From CALHVX01 sp964640725 (GTDB lineage Bacteria > Pseudomonadota > Gammaproteobacteria > Pseudomonadales > Azotimanducaceae), in NCBI GenBank assembly GCA_964640725.1, contig CAZXIJ010000019.1, positions 1 to 64,000 of the forward strand: a stretch of DNA of 64,000 nt, given 5' to 3'. Position numbers and translations under genes: made by a program. The notes under the pieces were generated by a model. That model ran no database searches. It was not told where the DNA came from and worked only from the letters and a program-made list of their open reading frames with translations. Positions 44,838 to 53,907 of the stretch are shown piece after piece (the first letter of the stretch is position 1; each line of letters begins with the position of its first letter).

Positions 44838-45958
44838 CTTGCGCCGTCGGTCCAGCCGCTAAAGCCCGCCGGCTCGTAGGGCCCGATCACCAGCTGCTCG
44901 AGCACGCCGATGCCCTGGCGCTGGCCGTCGCTGGCACGAACAACCTGCTGCACGTGAATGTTCTCCGGCGCCCGCAGGTCCAGTTCGCCCGGGTCAAAGC
45001 TCTCATGGCCGCAGACCAGTTCGCCGTGCCAGTTGCCCTGGCGCCAGGTCGGGTGGCCGTAGCCCAGTCCCTTGAACTGAAACCGCAGAATGGGCTCCAG
45101 CTCGATGACCCGCTGACCGCCTTCGAAATCGGCGAGCGTGATCCTGGCCTGCGCGGCAAGGCGCGTGCCCGGGTGGTAGCGGATGTCGTGGTCGACTGTT
45201 GCCGCATGGACCACGCGGCCGTCCTCGACGCCCGGGATCGCGGCTTCCTCCGCGTAGAGCGGCGCCGTCAGGCCTTCCCGAAACAACGGCCGGCCCCGGG
45301 CGTCGTCAAAGAAGATCGCGTGCGAGATATGATCGTCCCAGATCAGCGGGGCCCAAAGAAAGAAGAAGCTGCCGGGCGAGCGGGGCGCGCCCTGCGGCAC
45401 CGGCTCGCCCACAGGACGCATGCCCCAGCTGCGGTCCTTGGTGCCCAGGCACTGGTCGGCGTTGACCCGAATCTCGTCGGTCGGCGTTTTGATCGTGCCT
45501 TGCCAGCGACCGAACTGGTCAAAGCGCGTGGCGTCCATCATGCGCTTGGTGCCGCTGTACAGCACCTGCCGGCCTTCCTGAATGCAGGCGCTGCGCCCGG
45601 AAAACACCAGGTCGCAGGCGATGCCGCTGTCGTTGTCTTCGAGCACCACGCGAGTCCGCTTCATGGGCTCGAGGATCTCGATGCGCAGCGGGCCGACGTT
45701 CATGTCTGTACGCTCGTCCGGAGCGCGGCGAGACCCGTAAAAGCAGTGCTGCAGGCCATCCCGGGTCACCACGCTAAAGGCGGCATCCAGGATGTTGCGG
45801 TGCGGATAGACCGCCATGCCCAGCCCGAAGTAGTAGCTGCCGTCGCCGACGTAGCCGTTGAACCAGGTGCGGTCGTAAATGTTCGGATCGCTGCTGGCAT
45901 GGTGGGCGAGCGGCTCGGGTGTCTGGTGAACCGGGTAGTCGTCGAGCTTGTTGAGCAT
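44834..45958 (-). CDS. lipocalin-like / CrtC-like beta-barrel protein of unknown function
   Basis: A 374-residue protein with two beta-rich halves. Conserved-looking blocks are DRTWFNGYVGDGSYYFGLGMAVYPHRN, GTKDRSWGMRPVGE and FFFLWAPLIWDDHISHAIFF. The DRSWGxR motif is familiar from lipocalin-like proteins (DUF7064-type), which share features with tocopherol cyclase or hydroxyneurosporene synthase folds and often occur near fatty-acid or P450 genes. I cannot assign a reaction. Its start is probably ATG 45958, with no good ribosome site. The CaiB-family gene lies 53 bases upstream on the same strand. Confidence 0.6.
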   Translation of the reverse strand: MLNKLDDYPVHQTPEPLAHHASSDPNIYDRTWFNGYVGDGSYYFGLGMAVYPHRNILDAAFSVVTRDGLQHCFYGSRRAPDERTDMNVGPLRIEILEPMKRTRVVLEDNDSGIACDLVFSGRSACIQEGRQVLYSGTKRMMDATRFDQFGRWQGTIKTPTDEIRVNADQCLGTKDRSWGMRPVGEPVPQGAPRSPGSFFFLWAPLIWDDHISHAIFFDDARGRPLFREGLTAPLYAEEAAIPGVEDGRVVHAATVDHDIRYHPGTRLAAQARITLADFEGGQRVIELEPILRFQFKGLGYGHPTWRQGNWHGELVCGHESFDPGELDLRAPENIHVQQVVRASDGQRQGIGVLEQLVIGPYEPAGFSGWTDGAS

Positions 45959-46011
45959 GGGGGCCGGCAAGTTGCGTAAAGCGCAACTATACGGCGCTGG
46001 GCCTTCGATCG

Positions 46012-47193
46012 TCAGCCATCGGTCCGAACGGCTCCGCTGTCGATCAAGCGTTGCTGTCGGTCCCTGTCGTAGCCCAGTTCTGCAAGGATTGCGCGGCTGT
46101 GCTGTCCCCACCCGGGGGCGGGCAGCAGGGGCTCGGCGGTGCCGAATTGCGCGCTTCTGGATCTGGGGTGTCGAAAGCGTCCAGCGACCGGGTGCTCGCT
46201 TTCCTGGACCAGCCCGACGGCCCGCACCTGCGGGTCGGCGAACACCTCGCCCGGAGCCCGCACCGGTGCTGCAGGGACATCCGCCGCGATCAGCCGCTCG
46301 GCGACCGTCGCCGCTGGCATGGCGCCGATCATGGCATCGATCACGTCGTACCAGTCCGGCAGCTGTGCGGCGCGCTTGGCCGCGGTGCGAAAGCGCTCGT
46401 CTTCCAGGCGCTCGGGCTGCCCCAGCGCCTCGCAGGCCGCGGCCCACTGCTTGTCGGTGCCGATGGCGATGCTGACCCAGCCGTCGGCCGCGCGATAGAG
46501 CCGATAGCTGTAGATCAGGTTAGCCCGGTGGTCGACGTCGGCGTCCTGCAGGGTCTCCTCCATCATGACGTCGCCCCACAGAAACGCGATGTTGGCATCC
46601 AGCATATTGGTTTGCACCGTGCATCCTGCGCCTGTGGTGCCGCGCTGCACCAGAGCCGCCAGGATCGCCTGGGCGTTGTTGTAGGCGCCGATCTTGTCGG
46701 CAACCATGCCGCGAACAAGGGTAGGCTGCTCGTCGACGCGCTGGGCGCCCGCCCAGCCCGACAGAGCCTGGATCAGCGGGTCGTACACGGGCCTGCCGGC
46801 GTAGGGACCATCGGCGCCGAAGCCGCTGCTGGAGCAGTAGATCAGGCGGGGATTTCGCGCCCGCATGGCCGTCGCCCCAAGCCCCAGTCGCGCCATTACC
46901 CCGTCCCGATAGCCCTCGATGAGCACGTCCGCCTGGTCAATCAGGTTTGCGGCGACCTCGACGCCGTCGTCGTTCTTCAGGTCGATAGCGATCGATCGCT
47001 TGCCGGCGTTGGCGCTGAGGAACCAGCCACTGGTGCCGCCTTTGCTCGATCCGTACAGGCGCAGCTGGTCCCCCGTCGCGGTGTCCTCGACCTTGATGAC
47101 CTGGGCTCCGTAGGACGCCAGCAGCGCCGCCGCCGCCGGCGCGGCGATCATGGTGCCGAACTCGATGACCCGAATGTTGTGCAGCGGCTGCAT
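46012..47193 (-). CDS. CaiB/BaiF-family CoA-transferase
   Basis: A 393-residue class III CoA-transferase that moves CoA between carboxylic acids without ATP. The start block IRVIEFGTMIAAPAAAALLASYGAQVIKVED is diagnostic, and Asp138 in RPVYDPLIQALSG is the expected catalytic acid. LKNDDGVEVAANLIDQADVLIEGYRDG and YSYRLYRAADGWVSIAI also fit. ATG 47193 has GGGAG upstream. It probably activates a catabolic acid to its CoA thioester. It shares an operon with the lipocalin-like gene and is divergent from a VOC gene. Confidence 0.9.
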   Translation of the reverse strand: MQPLHNIRVIEFGTMIAAPAAAALLASYGAQVIKVEDTATGDQLRLYGSSKGGTSGWFLSANAGKRSIAIDLKNDDGVEVAANLIDQADVLIEGYRDGVMARLGLGATAMRARNPRLIYCSSSGFGADGPYAGRPVYDPLIQALSGWAGAQRVDEQPTLVRGMVADKIGAYNNAQAILAALVQRGTTGAGCTVQTNMLDANIAFLWGDVMMEETLQDADVDHRANLIYSYRLYRAADGWVSIAIGTDKQWAAACEALGQPERLEDERFRTAAKRAAQLPDWYDVIDAMIGAMPAATVAERLIAADVPAAPVRAPGEVFADPQVRAVGLVQESEHPVAGRFRHPRSRSAQFGTAEPLLPAPGWGQHSRAILAELGYDRDRQQRLIDSGAVRTDG

Positions 47194-47278
47194 GGGCGTC
47201 TCCCGGAGTTTTCGCTGCCAGTGTACGCGCCTGCTGGGGTGGCAGTAGACTGCCGTATCGCCAGAGCAGGAGACAGCG

Positions 47279-47818
47279 ATGCAGGGACTGTCCACAAATC
47301 AGGTATTCCAGAGCGCCTGGGTGGTTGCAGACTTCGAGCAGGCGGTCGCGACCTGGGCAGAGCGCTACGGTGTCGGCCCCTTCTATGCAGTGGACTTCAG
47401 CAGTGGCCCAGAATTGCGCTACCGGGGCGAGCCAGGCCAGCTGACGATGAAAGTCGCCTGGGCCCAGGCCGGCGACGTGCAGGTTGAGCTGATCGCGCCG
47501 CTGTCGAAAAGCCCGAACGTTTACCGCGATCTGGTGCCGGCCGGGCAGACCCGTTTCCATCACGTCTGCTTCTGGAGCGACGACATTGCGGCAGACAAGG
47601 CGGTGCTGCAGACAGCCGGATTTGAGCTGGCGATGGATTCGGGGGACGGCGATGGTGCCCGCTTTGCCTACTTTGACACTTCGGCGGAGAACGGCCACAT
47701 GATCGAACTGCTCCAGCGCGATGCCGGCATGGCCGCGATGTTTGATCGCATCGCCGTCGTTGCCCGGGACTGGAATGGCGATCGGCCCCTGCGCGAGTTT
47801 GCGGAGCTCGCAGTTTGA
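47279..47818 (+). CDS. VOC-family protein
   Basis: A 179-residue vicinal-oxygen-chelate protein, larger than the one at 42137. It opens with FQSAWVVADFEQAVATWAERYGVGPFY, has RFHHVCFWSDDIAADKAVLQ in the middle and ENGHMIELLQRD at the end, giving the likely His/Glu metal sites. It may be an epimerase, isomerase or aromatic-compound enzyme. GCAGGAGAC precedes the ATG. The next gene starts within its stop codon (TTGA), so they are coupled. Confidence 0.75.
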   Translation: MQGLSTNQVFQSAWVVADFEQAVATWAERYGVGPFYAVDFSSGPELRYRGEPGQLTMKVAWAQAGDVQVELIAPLSKSPNVYRDLVPAGQTRFHHVCFWSDDIAADKAVLQTAGFELAMDSGDGDGARFAYFDTSAENGHMIELLQRDAGMAAMFDRIAVVARDWNGDRPLREFAELAV

Positions 47819-48264
47819 CGGCGCCGCTGCGCCTGCTCCTGGCCAGCCTCCTGGCCGGCTGTCTTGCCGGCTGCTCCGCGGACTGGGTGCCATTTTCCGG
47901 CGGGCCCCTCGAGGGCCCGGTGGCAGCGCCGCCAGCGGACTGGCGAACCGCTGTAGTGGACGAGGTGATCCGGCTGGAGTCGCAGCCCTCAGACCCGTAC
48001 TCGGTCAATCTGTGGGTGATTCCCCGGGAGCGCTGGCTGTATGTTTTTGCCGGTGCAAACCGGGCCAACTGGATCGAGCACATCGAGGTGGACCCCCGGG
48101 TGCGCATCCGCGCTGGGGGCAATATCTACGAGCTCCGCGCCGATCGGGTCACTGATCCGGAAGAGTTCGAAGCCTTCGCGCAAAGCTGGCAGGACAAGTA
48201 CGGCCGCCGGCCGCGCAACGAGAGCGTGACGGAAACCTGGCTGATGCGGCTGTCGCCGCGCTGA
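47815..48264 (+). CDS. lipoprotein with FMN-binding split-barrel-like domain
   Basis: A 149-residue predicted lipoprotein. LLLASLLAGCLAGC is a signal with a lipobox (Cys at about residue 20). The mature part resembles pyridoxamine-phosphate-oxidase-like split barrels: NLWVIPRERWLYVFAG, WIEHIEVDPRVRIRAGG and FAQSWQDKYGRR. An exported member of this usually cytoplasmic fold is unusual, and flavin binding is not certain. It begins at TTG 47815 overlapping the VOC stop as TTGA. A GC-rich hairpin follows its stop. Confidence 0.65.
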   Translation: MTAPLRLLLASLLAGCLAGCSADWVPFSGGPLEGPVAAPPADWRTAVVDEVIRLESQPSDPYSVNLWVIPRERWLYVFAGANRANWIEHIEVDPRVRIRAGGNIYELRADRVTDPEEFEAFAQSWQDKYGRRPRNESVTETWLMRLSPR

Positions 48265-48271
48265 ACCCGAC

Positions 48272-48288
48272 GCTCCGGCGCCCGGAGC
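48272..48288. terminator. candidate hairpin after lipoprotein gene
   Basis: GCTCCGG and CCGGAGC pair perfectly around CGC, 7 bases after the lipoprotein stop and before the acyl-CoA dehydrogenase operon. Only a short TTT follows, so termination is plausible but weak. Confidence 0.4.
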
Positions 48289-48399
48289 GGTTTGCGGGGG
48301 GGTTCCCGGGTGTGAAATCCCCGTTGATTCATTTGATGGGTGTAGCGCGCTATCCTTACTGGCTCGAATCAGCAGGGCCCGTGAGGGCTGGAGTACCTT

Positions 48400-49611
48400 G
48401 TGCAGGACGGCAAAGCGCTGGCGTCATTTCGCAGCGAAGCAAGCGATTGGGTGAAGGCCCATTTTCCCGACGAGCTGCGGGGAATCGAGATTGGCATCGA
48501 GGGCGTTGGCGGCGACGAGCACGCCGAGCCCCTCGAGCAATGGCGCCTGGCTTTGGGGGAGCGCGGCTACGGCGCCCCGACCTGGCCGGTGGCTTACGGC
48601 GGCGCTGGTCTGAGCGATCCTGAGGCCAAGGTGCTCGGCCAGGTGCTCTACCAGCATGGCGCGTTCAATCCGATACCGGTGCTGGCCGGCATGGGCATTA
48701 CCATGGTTGGCCCGACAATCCTCGAGTACGGCACTGACGAGCAGAAAGACAAGCACCTGCCCCCCATTGCCCGGGGCGACGTGCGCTGGTGCCTGGGGCT
48801 GTCGGAACCCAATGCAGGGTCGGATCTGGCGTCCCTCAATACCCGGGCAGAAGCCCAGGGCGACGAGTACGTGCTCAACGGCCAAAAGATCTGGACCAGC
48901 GGCGCAGACCAGTCGCAGTGGTGCGGCGCACTGGTGCGAACCGACCCGAAGGCGGCCAAGCGCGACGGCATCAGCTTTCTGATGCTGCCCATGGACCAGC
49001 CGGGCGTCGAGACCCGGCCGATCCGACTGATCTCCGGCGCCTCGCCATTTTGCGAAACCTATTTCAACGATGCCCGGGCGGCCAAGACGGACCTGCTGGG
49101 CGAGCTGAACGATGGCTGGAGCGTGATTAAGCGATTGCTTCAGCATGAGCGGCAGAGCCAGACCCGCAGTGGCCGCACCCCCACAGATGAGCAGGCCTCT
49201 CTGCAGGACCTGGCCCGGGACTACGTAGGCACGGATGAGCACGGCCAGTTGAGCGATGTGGACCTGCGGCAACGCATCGTCCGCCATTTGATGGACGGCG
49301 AGGCTCACAGCCTCACGATCGGACGCATCACTGCAGAAGCGCGGGGCAAAGTGGAAGTCAGCGCCGTTGCATCCATCCTGAAGAACTCGAACACCCGGGT
49401 GGCGCAAGAAAAAGCTGAGCTGACCCTCGAGATCATGGGCAACCAGGGTCTGGGGCAGGGGGGCGAACTGTTCTCGGAAGCCGAGCAGGCCGCAACCTCG
49501 GACTGGCTGTGGGGCAAGGCCATGTCGATTTACGGCGGGTCCTACGAAGTGCAGAACAACATCATCGCCAAAAACATCCTCGGTCTGCCTGAGACCACGC
49601 AAAAAGGCTAG
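48400..49611 (+). CDS. acyl-CoA dehydrogenase, large partner
   Basis: A 403-residue acyl-CoA dehydrogenase with the beta-domain LGLSEPNAGSDLASLNTRAE, GQKIWTSGADQSQWC, and the C-terminal YGGSYEVQNNIIAKNILGLP. It starts at GTG 48400 with GGAG upstream. The adjacent, distinct 377-residue dehydrogenase begins 31 bases later. Such adjacent pairs of unlike dehydrogenases are known as heteromeric enzymes in steroid side-chain degradation; the same assembly here is inference. The operon continues with MFS, Coq4 and SDR genes. Confidence 0.88.
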   Translation: MQDGKALASFRSEASDWVKAHFPDELRGIEIGIEGVGGDEHAEPLEQWRLALGERGYGAPTWPVAYGGAGLSDPEAKVLGQVLYQHGAFNPIPVLAGMGITMVGPTILEYGTDEQKDKHLPPIARGDVRWCLGLSEPNAGSDLASLNTRAEAQGDEYVLNGQKIWTSGADQSQWCGALVRTDPKAAKRDGISFLMLPMDQPGVETRPIRLISGASPFCETYFNDARAAKTDLLGELNDGWSVIKRLLQHERQSQTRSGRTPTDEQASLQDLARDYVGTDEHGQLSDVDLRQRIVRHLMDGEAHSLTIGRITAEARGKVEVSAVASILKNSNTRVAQEKAELTLEIMGNQGLGQGGELFSEAEQAATSDWLWGKAMSIYGGSYEVQNNIIAKNILGLPETTQKG

Positions 49612-49642
49612 CGCGCTGCGCGAGCCCAGGGAGAAACGACAC

Positions 49643-50776
49643 ATGGCAGCTTTGACCGAAGAACAGGCGATCCTGCGGGACCAGGCGAACGCCTGGACCC
49701 GTGAGCAGGCCCCCGTCAGCGCCTTTCGCAGTATGCGGGACGCCGGCCGCCCGGAAGGCTTCGAGCCGACCACCTGGGCCCAGATGGTGGAGCTCGGCTG
49801 GTCGGGCATTCTGGTCCCGGAAGCCCACGGCGGCTCAGACCTGGGCTACCTGACCTTTGGCCTGGTGCTCGAGGCTATGGGGCGGCAACTGACGGCAGGA
49901 CCACTCTTTGCCAGTGCGCTGGTCGGTGCCAGTGCGCTCCGCCTGGGCGGCAGCGATGCGCTGCAGGCCGCACTGTTGCCGGCGATCGTCGACGGCAGCG
50001 CAGTGTTGACGCTGGCCTGCGATGAAGGGCCCCGGCATACGCCGACGCCGCGGGACTGTGTGGCCACGGCCAGTGCCGACGGCTTCGTCCTGACCGGCCG
50101 CAAGGCGTTTGTTCCGGAGGCCATGGCGGCCACGCACTTCCTGGTCAGCGCCCGAGTGGCCGATGCCGCGGCGCAAGACGCCACGCAGCTTTTCCTGGTG
50201 TCGGCGGAGCAGACGGGGATCCGCCCTGAGGCAGTCTCGCTGGTCGATAGCCGGGGCTACGGGCATCTGCATATGAATGGCGTCGCCGTGCCGGCCGCCG
50301 ATCAGCTGTCCGGCGGTGCGGCGCTGCTGGAACAGGTGCTCGACCGCGCTCGTGCGGGCCTTGCGATGGAGATGATCGGCACTGGCGCGCAGGCCTTCGA
50401 CATGACGCTGGAGTATCTGAAAACGCGAGAGCAGTTCGGCCGGGTGATCGGTTCCTTCCAGGCCCTTGGGCATCGCGCTGCAGAGATGTTCGCGGCCATG
50501 CAGCTGAGCCGGTCCTGTGCCGAAGCGGCGCTGCAGGCGCTGGATGATCCGAACACTGACGGGGCCCGAACGGCGGAGCTGGCCTCCCTGGCCAAAGCCA
50601 AAGCCGGGGAGTTTCTGTTTCGTATGTCCAACGAGCTGATTCAGATTCACGGCGGCATTGGCATGACCGACGAGTTTGATGCCGGCTTCTATCTCAAGCG
50701 CGCGCGAGTGTTGGAGTCTGCCTTTGGCAACCAGGCGTTCCACAGGGACCGGTACGCGCGCCTGAAGGGCTTCTAG
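49643..50776 (+). CDS. acyl-CoA dehydrogenase, small partner
   Basis: A 377-residue acyl-CoA dehydrogenase. The FAD-contact block is REQFGRVIGSFQALGHRAAEM and the C-terminal IQIHGGIGMTDEFDAGFYLKRA is typical of FadE27/29-like proteins. The N-terminal half (GWSGILVPEAHGGSDLGYLT) is normal, while the central beta-domain is more divergent than in the upstream partner. AGGGAGAAACG precedes the ATG. The upstream partner ends 31 bases before it and the MFS gene starts 1 base after its stop, so the three are co-transcribed. Confidence 0.87.
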   Translation: MAALTEEQAILRDQANAWTREQAPVSAFRSMRDAGRPEGFEPTTWAQMVELGWSGILVPEAHGGSDLGYLTFGLVLEAMGRQLTAGPLFASALVGASALRLGGSDALQAALLPAIVDGSAVLTLACDEGPRHTPTPRDCVATASADGFVLTGRKAFVPEAMAATHFLVSARVADAAAQDATQLFLVSAEQTGIRPEAVSLVDSRGYGHLHMNGVAVPAADQLSGGAALLEQVLDRARAGLAMEMIGTGAQAFDMTLEYLKTREQFGRVIGSFQALGHRAAEMFAAMQLSRSCAEAALQALDDPNTDGARTAELASLAKAKAGEFLFRMSNELIQIHGGIGMTDEFDAGFYLKRARVLESAFGNQAFHRDRYARLKGF

Positions 50777-50777
50777 C

Positions 50778-52034
50778 ATGACAGCCGGGCTTCCGGATCC
50801 TGAAAGCGGTCCGGAAGCCACGCAGGACTACACCGCTGCGCGCCGCACGCTGCTGGCGTCGATCGTGATTACCTGGATGGGTTTTTCGGTCCTGTTTCCG
50901 CTGATCGCCCCGGTCGGCAGAGAGATGGGGCTGTCGGAGTTCCAGATCACCAGCATCATTGGTACCTCGTCGTTAGTGGTGTTTCTGGCTTCGCCGATCT
51001 GGGGCCGGCTGAGTGATCGCTACGGGCGCAAACGTATTCTGCTCGTGGGCGTTTTTGGTTTTGCCGCGGGTACCTTGCTGTTCAACTCTGTGCTGACCCT
51101 GGGTCTGACCGGGGTCCTGGGCGGCACTGCACTGTACCTGTGCCTGCTCGGCGCGCGTTGGATCCATGCCTGCATCATGTCGGCTGCGATGCCGTCCAGT
51201 ACGGCCTACATGGCAGACATCACCTCCTTTGCGCAGCGCACGAAAGGCATGGGCGCCGCCGGGGCAGCCAATAACCTCGGCGGTATCATCGGCCCGAGCC
51301 TCGCAGCCCTTGCTGTTTTTGGCCTGCTCTTTCCCCTGTGGTTGATGGCAGGCCTGGCGCTCTTGAACGGGCTGCTGGTCTGGTGGTTGCTGCCGGAATC
51401 GCCGCGCTTCACGGGGGCTGCATCTGTCGGCTCCGGTCGCCCCATGAGCCCCCGCATGCCCTATACGGATCGACGCATCCTGCCTTTCGTGGTCGTGGGC
51501 GTGCTGATGTTCATGGGCGCTGCGCTGGTCCAGCAAACCATGGGCTTCCGCTTTCAGGACGCGCTCGGGCTGACGGCGATGCAGACCGCCAGCGTGTTCG
51601 GGGTTGCCATGATGCTGGCCGCGGCATGTTCCCTGTTCTCGCAGGCGGTGATCGTGCAGCGGATGGAACTGGCGCCCTTCACGCTGCTGCGGCTGGCGAT
51701 CCCGCTGCTGATCGTGGCCTTTGCGATGATGGCGCTGCTGAATGATCGGTGGGGCCTGACGGCCGCGATGATGGTGCAGGGCCTTGGCATGGGGCTGGCG
51801 GCACCCGGTTTCATGGCCGGCGCGTCCATGGCAGTCACGCCTCAGGAGCAGGGCGCGGTGGCCGGTGTCGCGGGCGCCTGCCCGCCCCTCGGGTTCAGCA
51901 TTGGGCCCTTGCTGGGGGGCTGGCTCTATCAGATCGATCCGGTATTGCCCTATGCTTGTGCCGCTGGCGTCTACCTGGTGCTGTTGCTGGCCATGGGCTG
52001 GATCGGCCGTCGCGTCACGGTGCACGCGCCTTGA
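50778..52034 (+). CDS. MFS transporter (DHA1/TetA-like)
   Basis: A 418-residue major-facilitator transporter with 12 predicted hydrophobic segments. The loop 2-3 motif IWGRLSDRYGRKRILLVGVFGF is diagnostic, and the later GAAGAANNLGGIIGPSL resembles antiporter motif C. These are usually proton-coupled exporters of small molecules. It starts immediately after the small acyl-CoA dehydrogenase gene and sits before Coq4, so it could move the operon's substrate or expel a toxic intermediate. Direction and substrate are unknown. Confidence 0.86.
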   Translation: MTAGLPDPESGPEATQDYTAARRTLLASIVITWMGFSVLFPLIAPVGREMGLSEFQITSIIGTSSLVVFLASPIWGRLSDRYGRKRILLVGVFGFAAGTLLFNSVLTLGLTGVLGGTALYLCLLGARWIHACIMSAAMPSSTAYMADITSFAQRTKGMGAAGAANNLGGIIGPSLAALAVFGLLFPLWLMAGLALLNGLLVWWLLPESPRFTGAASVGSGRPMSPRMPYTDRRILPFVVVGVLMFMGAALVQQTMGFRFQDALGLTAMQTASVFGVAMMLAAACSLFSQAVIVQRMELAPFTLLRLAIPLLIVAFAMMALLNDRWGLTAAMMVQGLGMGLAAPGFMAGASMAVTPQEQGAVAGVAGACPPLGFSIGPLLGGWLYQIDPVLPYACAAGVYLVLLLAMGWIGRRVTVHAP

Positions 52035-52085
52035 CGGGTCAGGCCCACGCGGCACCGGCACTCAGGCAAAGTCAGGAGGGCAGCG

Positions 52086-53048
52086 ATGAGTAATGCAGGC
52101 CTCGGTGTTCGAGGCTGGGCGGTCCGCCCGGAGGCACGGCGGTTGGCTGGGGCAGTGACGCAGGCGAAGGCGGGAGACGCCGCAGCCCGCGAAGCGGTAT
52201 GCGGGGCGTTCTGCTGGGCTGCCTTTGCCGCCCCTGGTGCCCTGCGTCCGGTCTACGATCTGGTGGCCAGCGGCTGGCTTGAGGATGCGCCGGCAGCGGA
52301 GCCGTCCGCCGCCCATGCCTTGCGCACAGTGCCCGAGGCTCAACCGGACGATGCCTTCTGGACCGCCTTCGAGCAGGTGCTGGCGGGCCCGGCCGGCGGC
52401 TATGATGCGGGCTCAGTCACCGCAGCCGTTGCTGCCCTGGGGGGCTCCGTTGCGCCGCAATTTCAGGGCCTGGCCGAAGCAGCCTGCGAGGTTCACTGTG
52501 AAGGCCTGGGACTCAGCCAGGCGCCTGTGCCGCCGGTGCTGAGCCTGCAGGCTCTGAGCGAGCACAGGCCGGGCGGTCTGGGCCGGACTTTGCACAGTAT
52601 GTGGGTCGACAACGGCTACGACCCGGAGGTGCTGGATCGCGACGCCATTGGCCTGTCGGCGCTGCCGCCGACCCTGCGTTACCTGAATACCCGCATCCTG
52701 CAGATGCATGATGTCTGGCATCTGGTCGCAGGCTACGAAACGACCTCGCTGCACGAGATTGCGATCTCTGGTTTTCAGCTGGCGCAATTCAGCCACAACT
52801 ACTCGGCGATGTTTCTGGCCACCGTTGCTGTGATGAGTCACGAGCGGTCACCGGAGGGCTTTGCACTGCTGCTGCAAACGGTCAGCGAGGCCTGGCGCCA
52901 CGGCCGCACCGCGCCGCCGTTCATGGGGATCGCCTGGGAGTCCTGCTGGGATCGCTCGGTGACCGACCTGCGCGCCGAGCTGGGCATCGAGCCCTTTCAA
53001 GGCAGTTTCCCGGCCGACCTTTTCGAACAGCTGGCTGCGGCTGGCTGA
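52086..53048 (+). CDS. Coq4-family protein
   Basis: A 320-residue protein carrying the Coq4 metal motif HDxxHx11E: His208, Asp209, His212 and Glu224 within MHDVWHLVAGYETTSLHE. Flanking blocks RYLNTRILQMHD and SHNYSAMFLATVAVMSH fit the family. It is longer than most Coq4 proteins because of an N-terminal extension of roughly 80-100 residues with no recognised domain. Coq4 acts in ubiquinone biosynthesis, so its place in an acyl-CoA dehydrogenase operon is unexpected. AGGAGGGC precedes the ATG. Confidence 0.82.
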   Translation: MSNAGLGVRGWAVRPEARRLAGAVTQAKAGDAAAREAVCGAFCWAAFAAPGALRPVYDLVASGWLEDAPAAEPSAAHALRTVPEAQPDDAFWTAFEQVLAGPAGGYDAGSVTAAVAALGGSVAPQFQGLAEAACEVHCEGLGLSQAPVPPVLSLQALSEHRPGGLGRTLHSMWVDNGYDPEVLDRDAIGLSALPPTLRYLNTRILQMHDVWHLVAGYETTSLHEIAISGFQLAQFSHNYSAMFLATVAVMSHERSPEGFALLLQTVSEAWRHGRTAPPFMGIAWESCWDRSVTDLRAELGIEPFQGSFPADLFEQLAAAG

Positions 53049-53082
53049 TGACTGCACTCCCCAAGAACCGAAGGAATTCCTG

Positions 53083-53877
53083 ATGCCAGACTTAAGCCAG
53101 ACAGTTGCGGTGGTGACCGGTGCGAGCAAAGGCATTGGCAAAGGGATTGCCGAGGGGCTCGGCGAGTACGGCGCGACGGTCTACCTGACCGGTCGCAGCA
53201 GCAGTGACGCGCCGGGCACCCTGAGCGTTGAGAACACGGCGCGCTCCGTCGAAGCGCTTGGCGGCACCGCAATTCCTGTGGTGCTCGATCACAACAATGA
53301 TGACGAGGTGCAGGCGCTGTTCAACCGGGTCGGCCGCGAACAGGAGCGGTTGGACATCCTGGTCAACAACGTCTACCAGATTCCCAGCCCGCCGGTGTTC
53401 AGCGGCGGGTTCTGGGAGCACCCGATCAAGATCTGGGATGACCAGTGCGGAGTGGGGCTACGTGGTTACTACACCGCGTCGGTCTACGCTGCACCGCTGA
53501 TGATTCGCCAGCCCGGCGGCCTGATCGTCAACATTTCTTCCCGGGGCGGGCGCGGCTATGTGTTCAATACAGCTTACGGGGTGGGCAAGGCGGGCGTGGA
53601 TCGCATGGCCCAGGATATGGCGCACGAGCTGCAGCCCTACGGCGTTTCTGCGATCTCTCTGTCGCCGTCGAAGGTCAAAACCGAGTTCATACTGGAGCAG
53701 ATCAGCCGGGGCGAGCTGCCGCCGCTGGACCCGGCGGTGGCGCAGTCCGTTCGCCTGTCTGGCCGCGTGATTGCGGCTGTCGCGACGGCGCAGGATCGCA
53801 TGGAAATCAGCGGTGGCGTTTACACCGTAGCTGAGTTTGCCGAGCGCTATCAGGTGGTCGATCCCGATCACGAGTAG
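53083..53877 (+). CDS. SDR oxidoreductase (DHRS1-like)
   Basis: A 264-residue short-chain dehydrogenase. The cofactor loop is VTGASKGIGKGIAEGL; the NNV motif follows in LDILVNNVYQ; catalytic residues are Ser152, Tyr165 and Lys169. The long segment GFWEHPIKIWDDQCGVGLRGYY is characteristic of DHRS1-type members. GAAGGAA precedes the ATG at 53083. It is the last gene of the dehydrogenase-MFS-Coq4 run. Its substrate is unknown; steroids and other carbonyls are typical for the group. Confidence 0.85.
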   Translation: MPDLSQTVAVVTGASKGIGKGIAEGLGEYGATVYLTGRSSSDAPGTLSVENTARSVEALGGTAIPVVLDHNNDDEVQALFNRVGREQERLDILVNNVYQIPSPPVFSGGFWEHPIKIWDDQCGVGLRGYYTASVYAAPLMIRQPGGLIVNISSRGGRGYVFNTAYGVGKAGVDRMAQDMAHELQPYGVSAISLSPSKVKTEFILEQISRGELPPLDPAVAQSVRLSGRVIAAVATAQDRMEISGGVYTVAEFAERYQVVDPDHE

Positions 53878-53907
53878 GGACCGGCTGCTCGCCTGACTTG
53901 AGGACCG

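Noticed and set aside
7536..53877. Complete steroid-degradation cluster
   Set aside because: P450s, paired acyl-CoA dehydrogenases, SDRs and thiolase are suggestive, but ring-degrading markers such as 3-ketosteroid dehydrogenase or an extradiol dioxygenase are absent.
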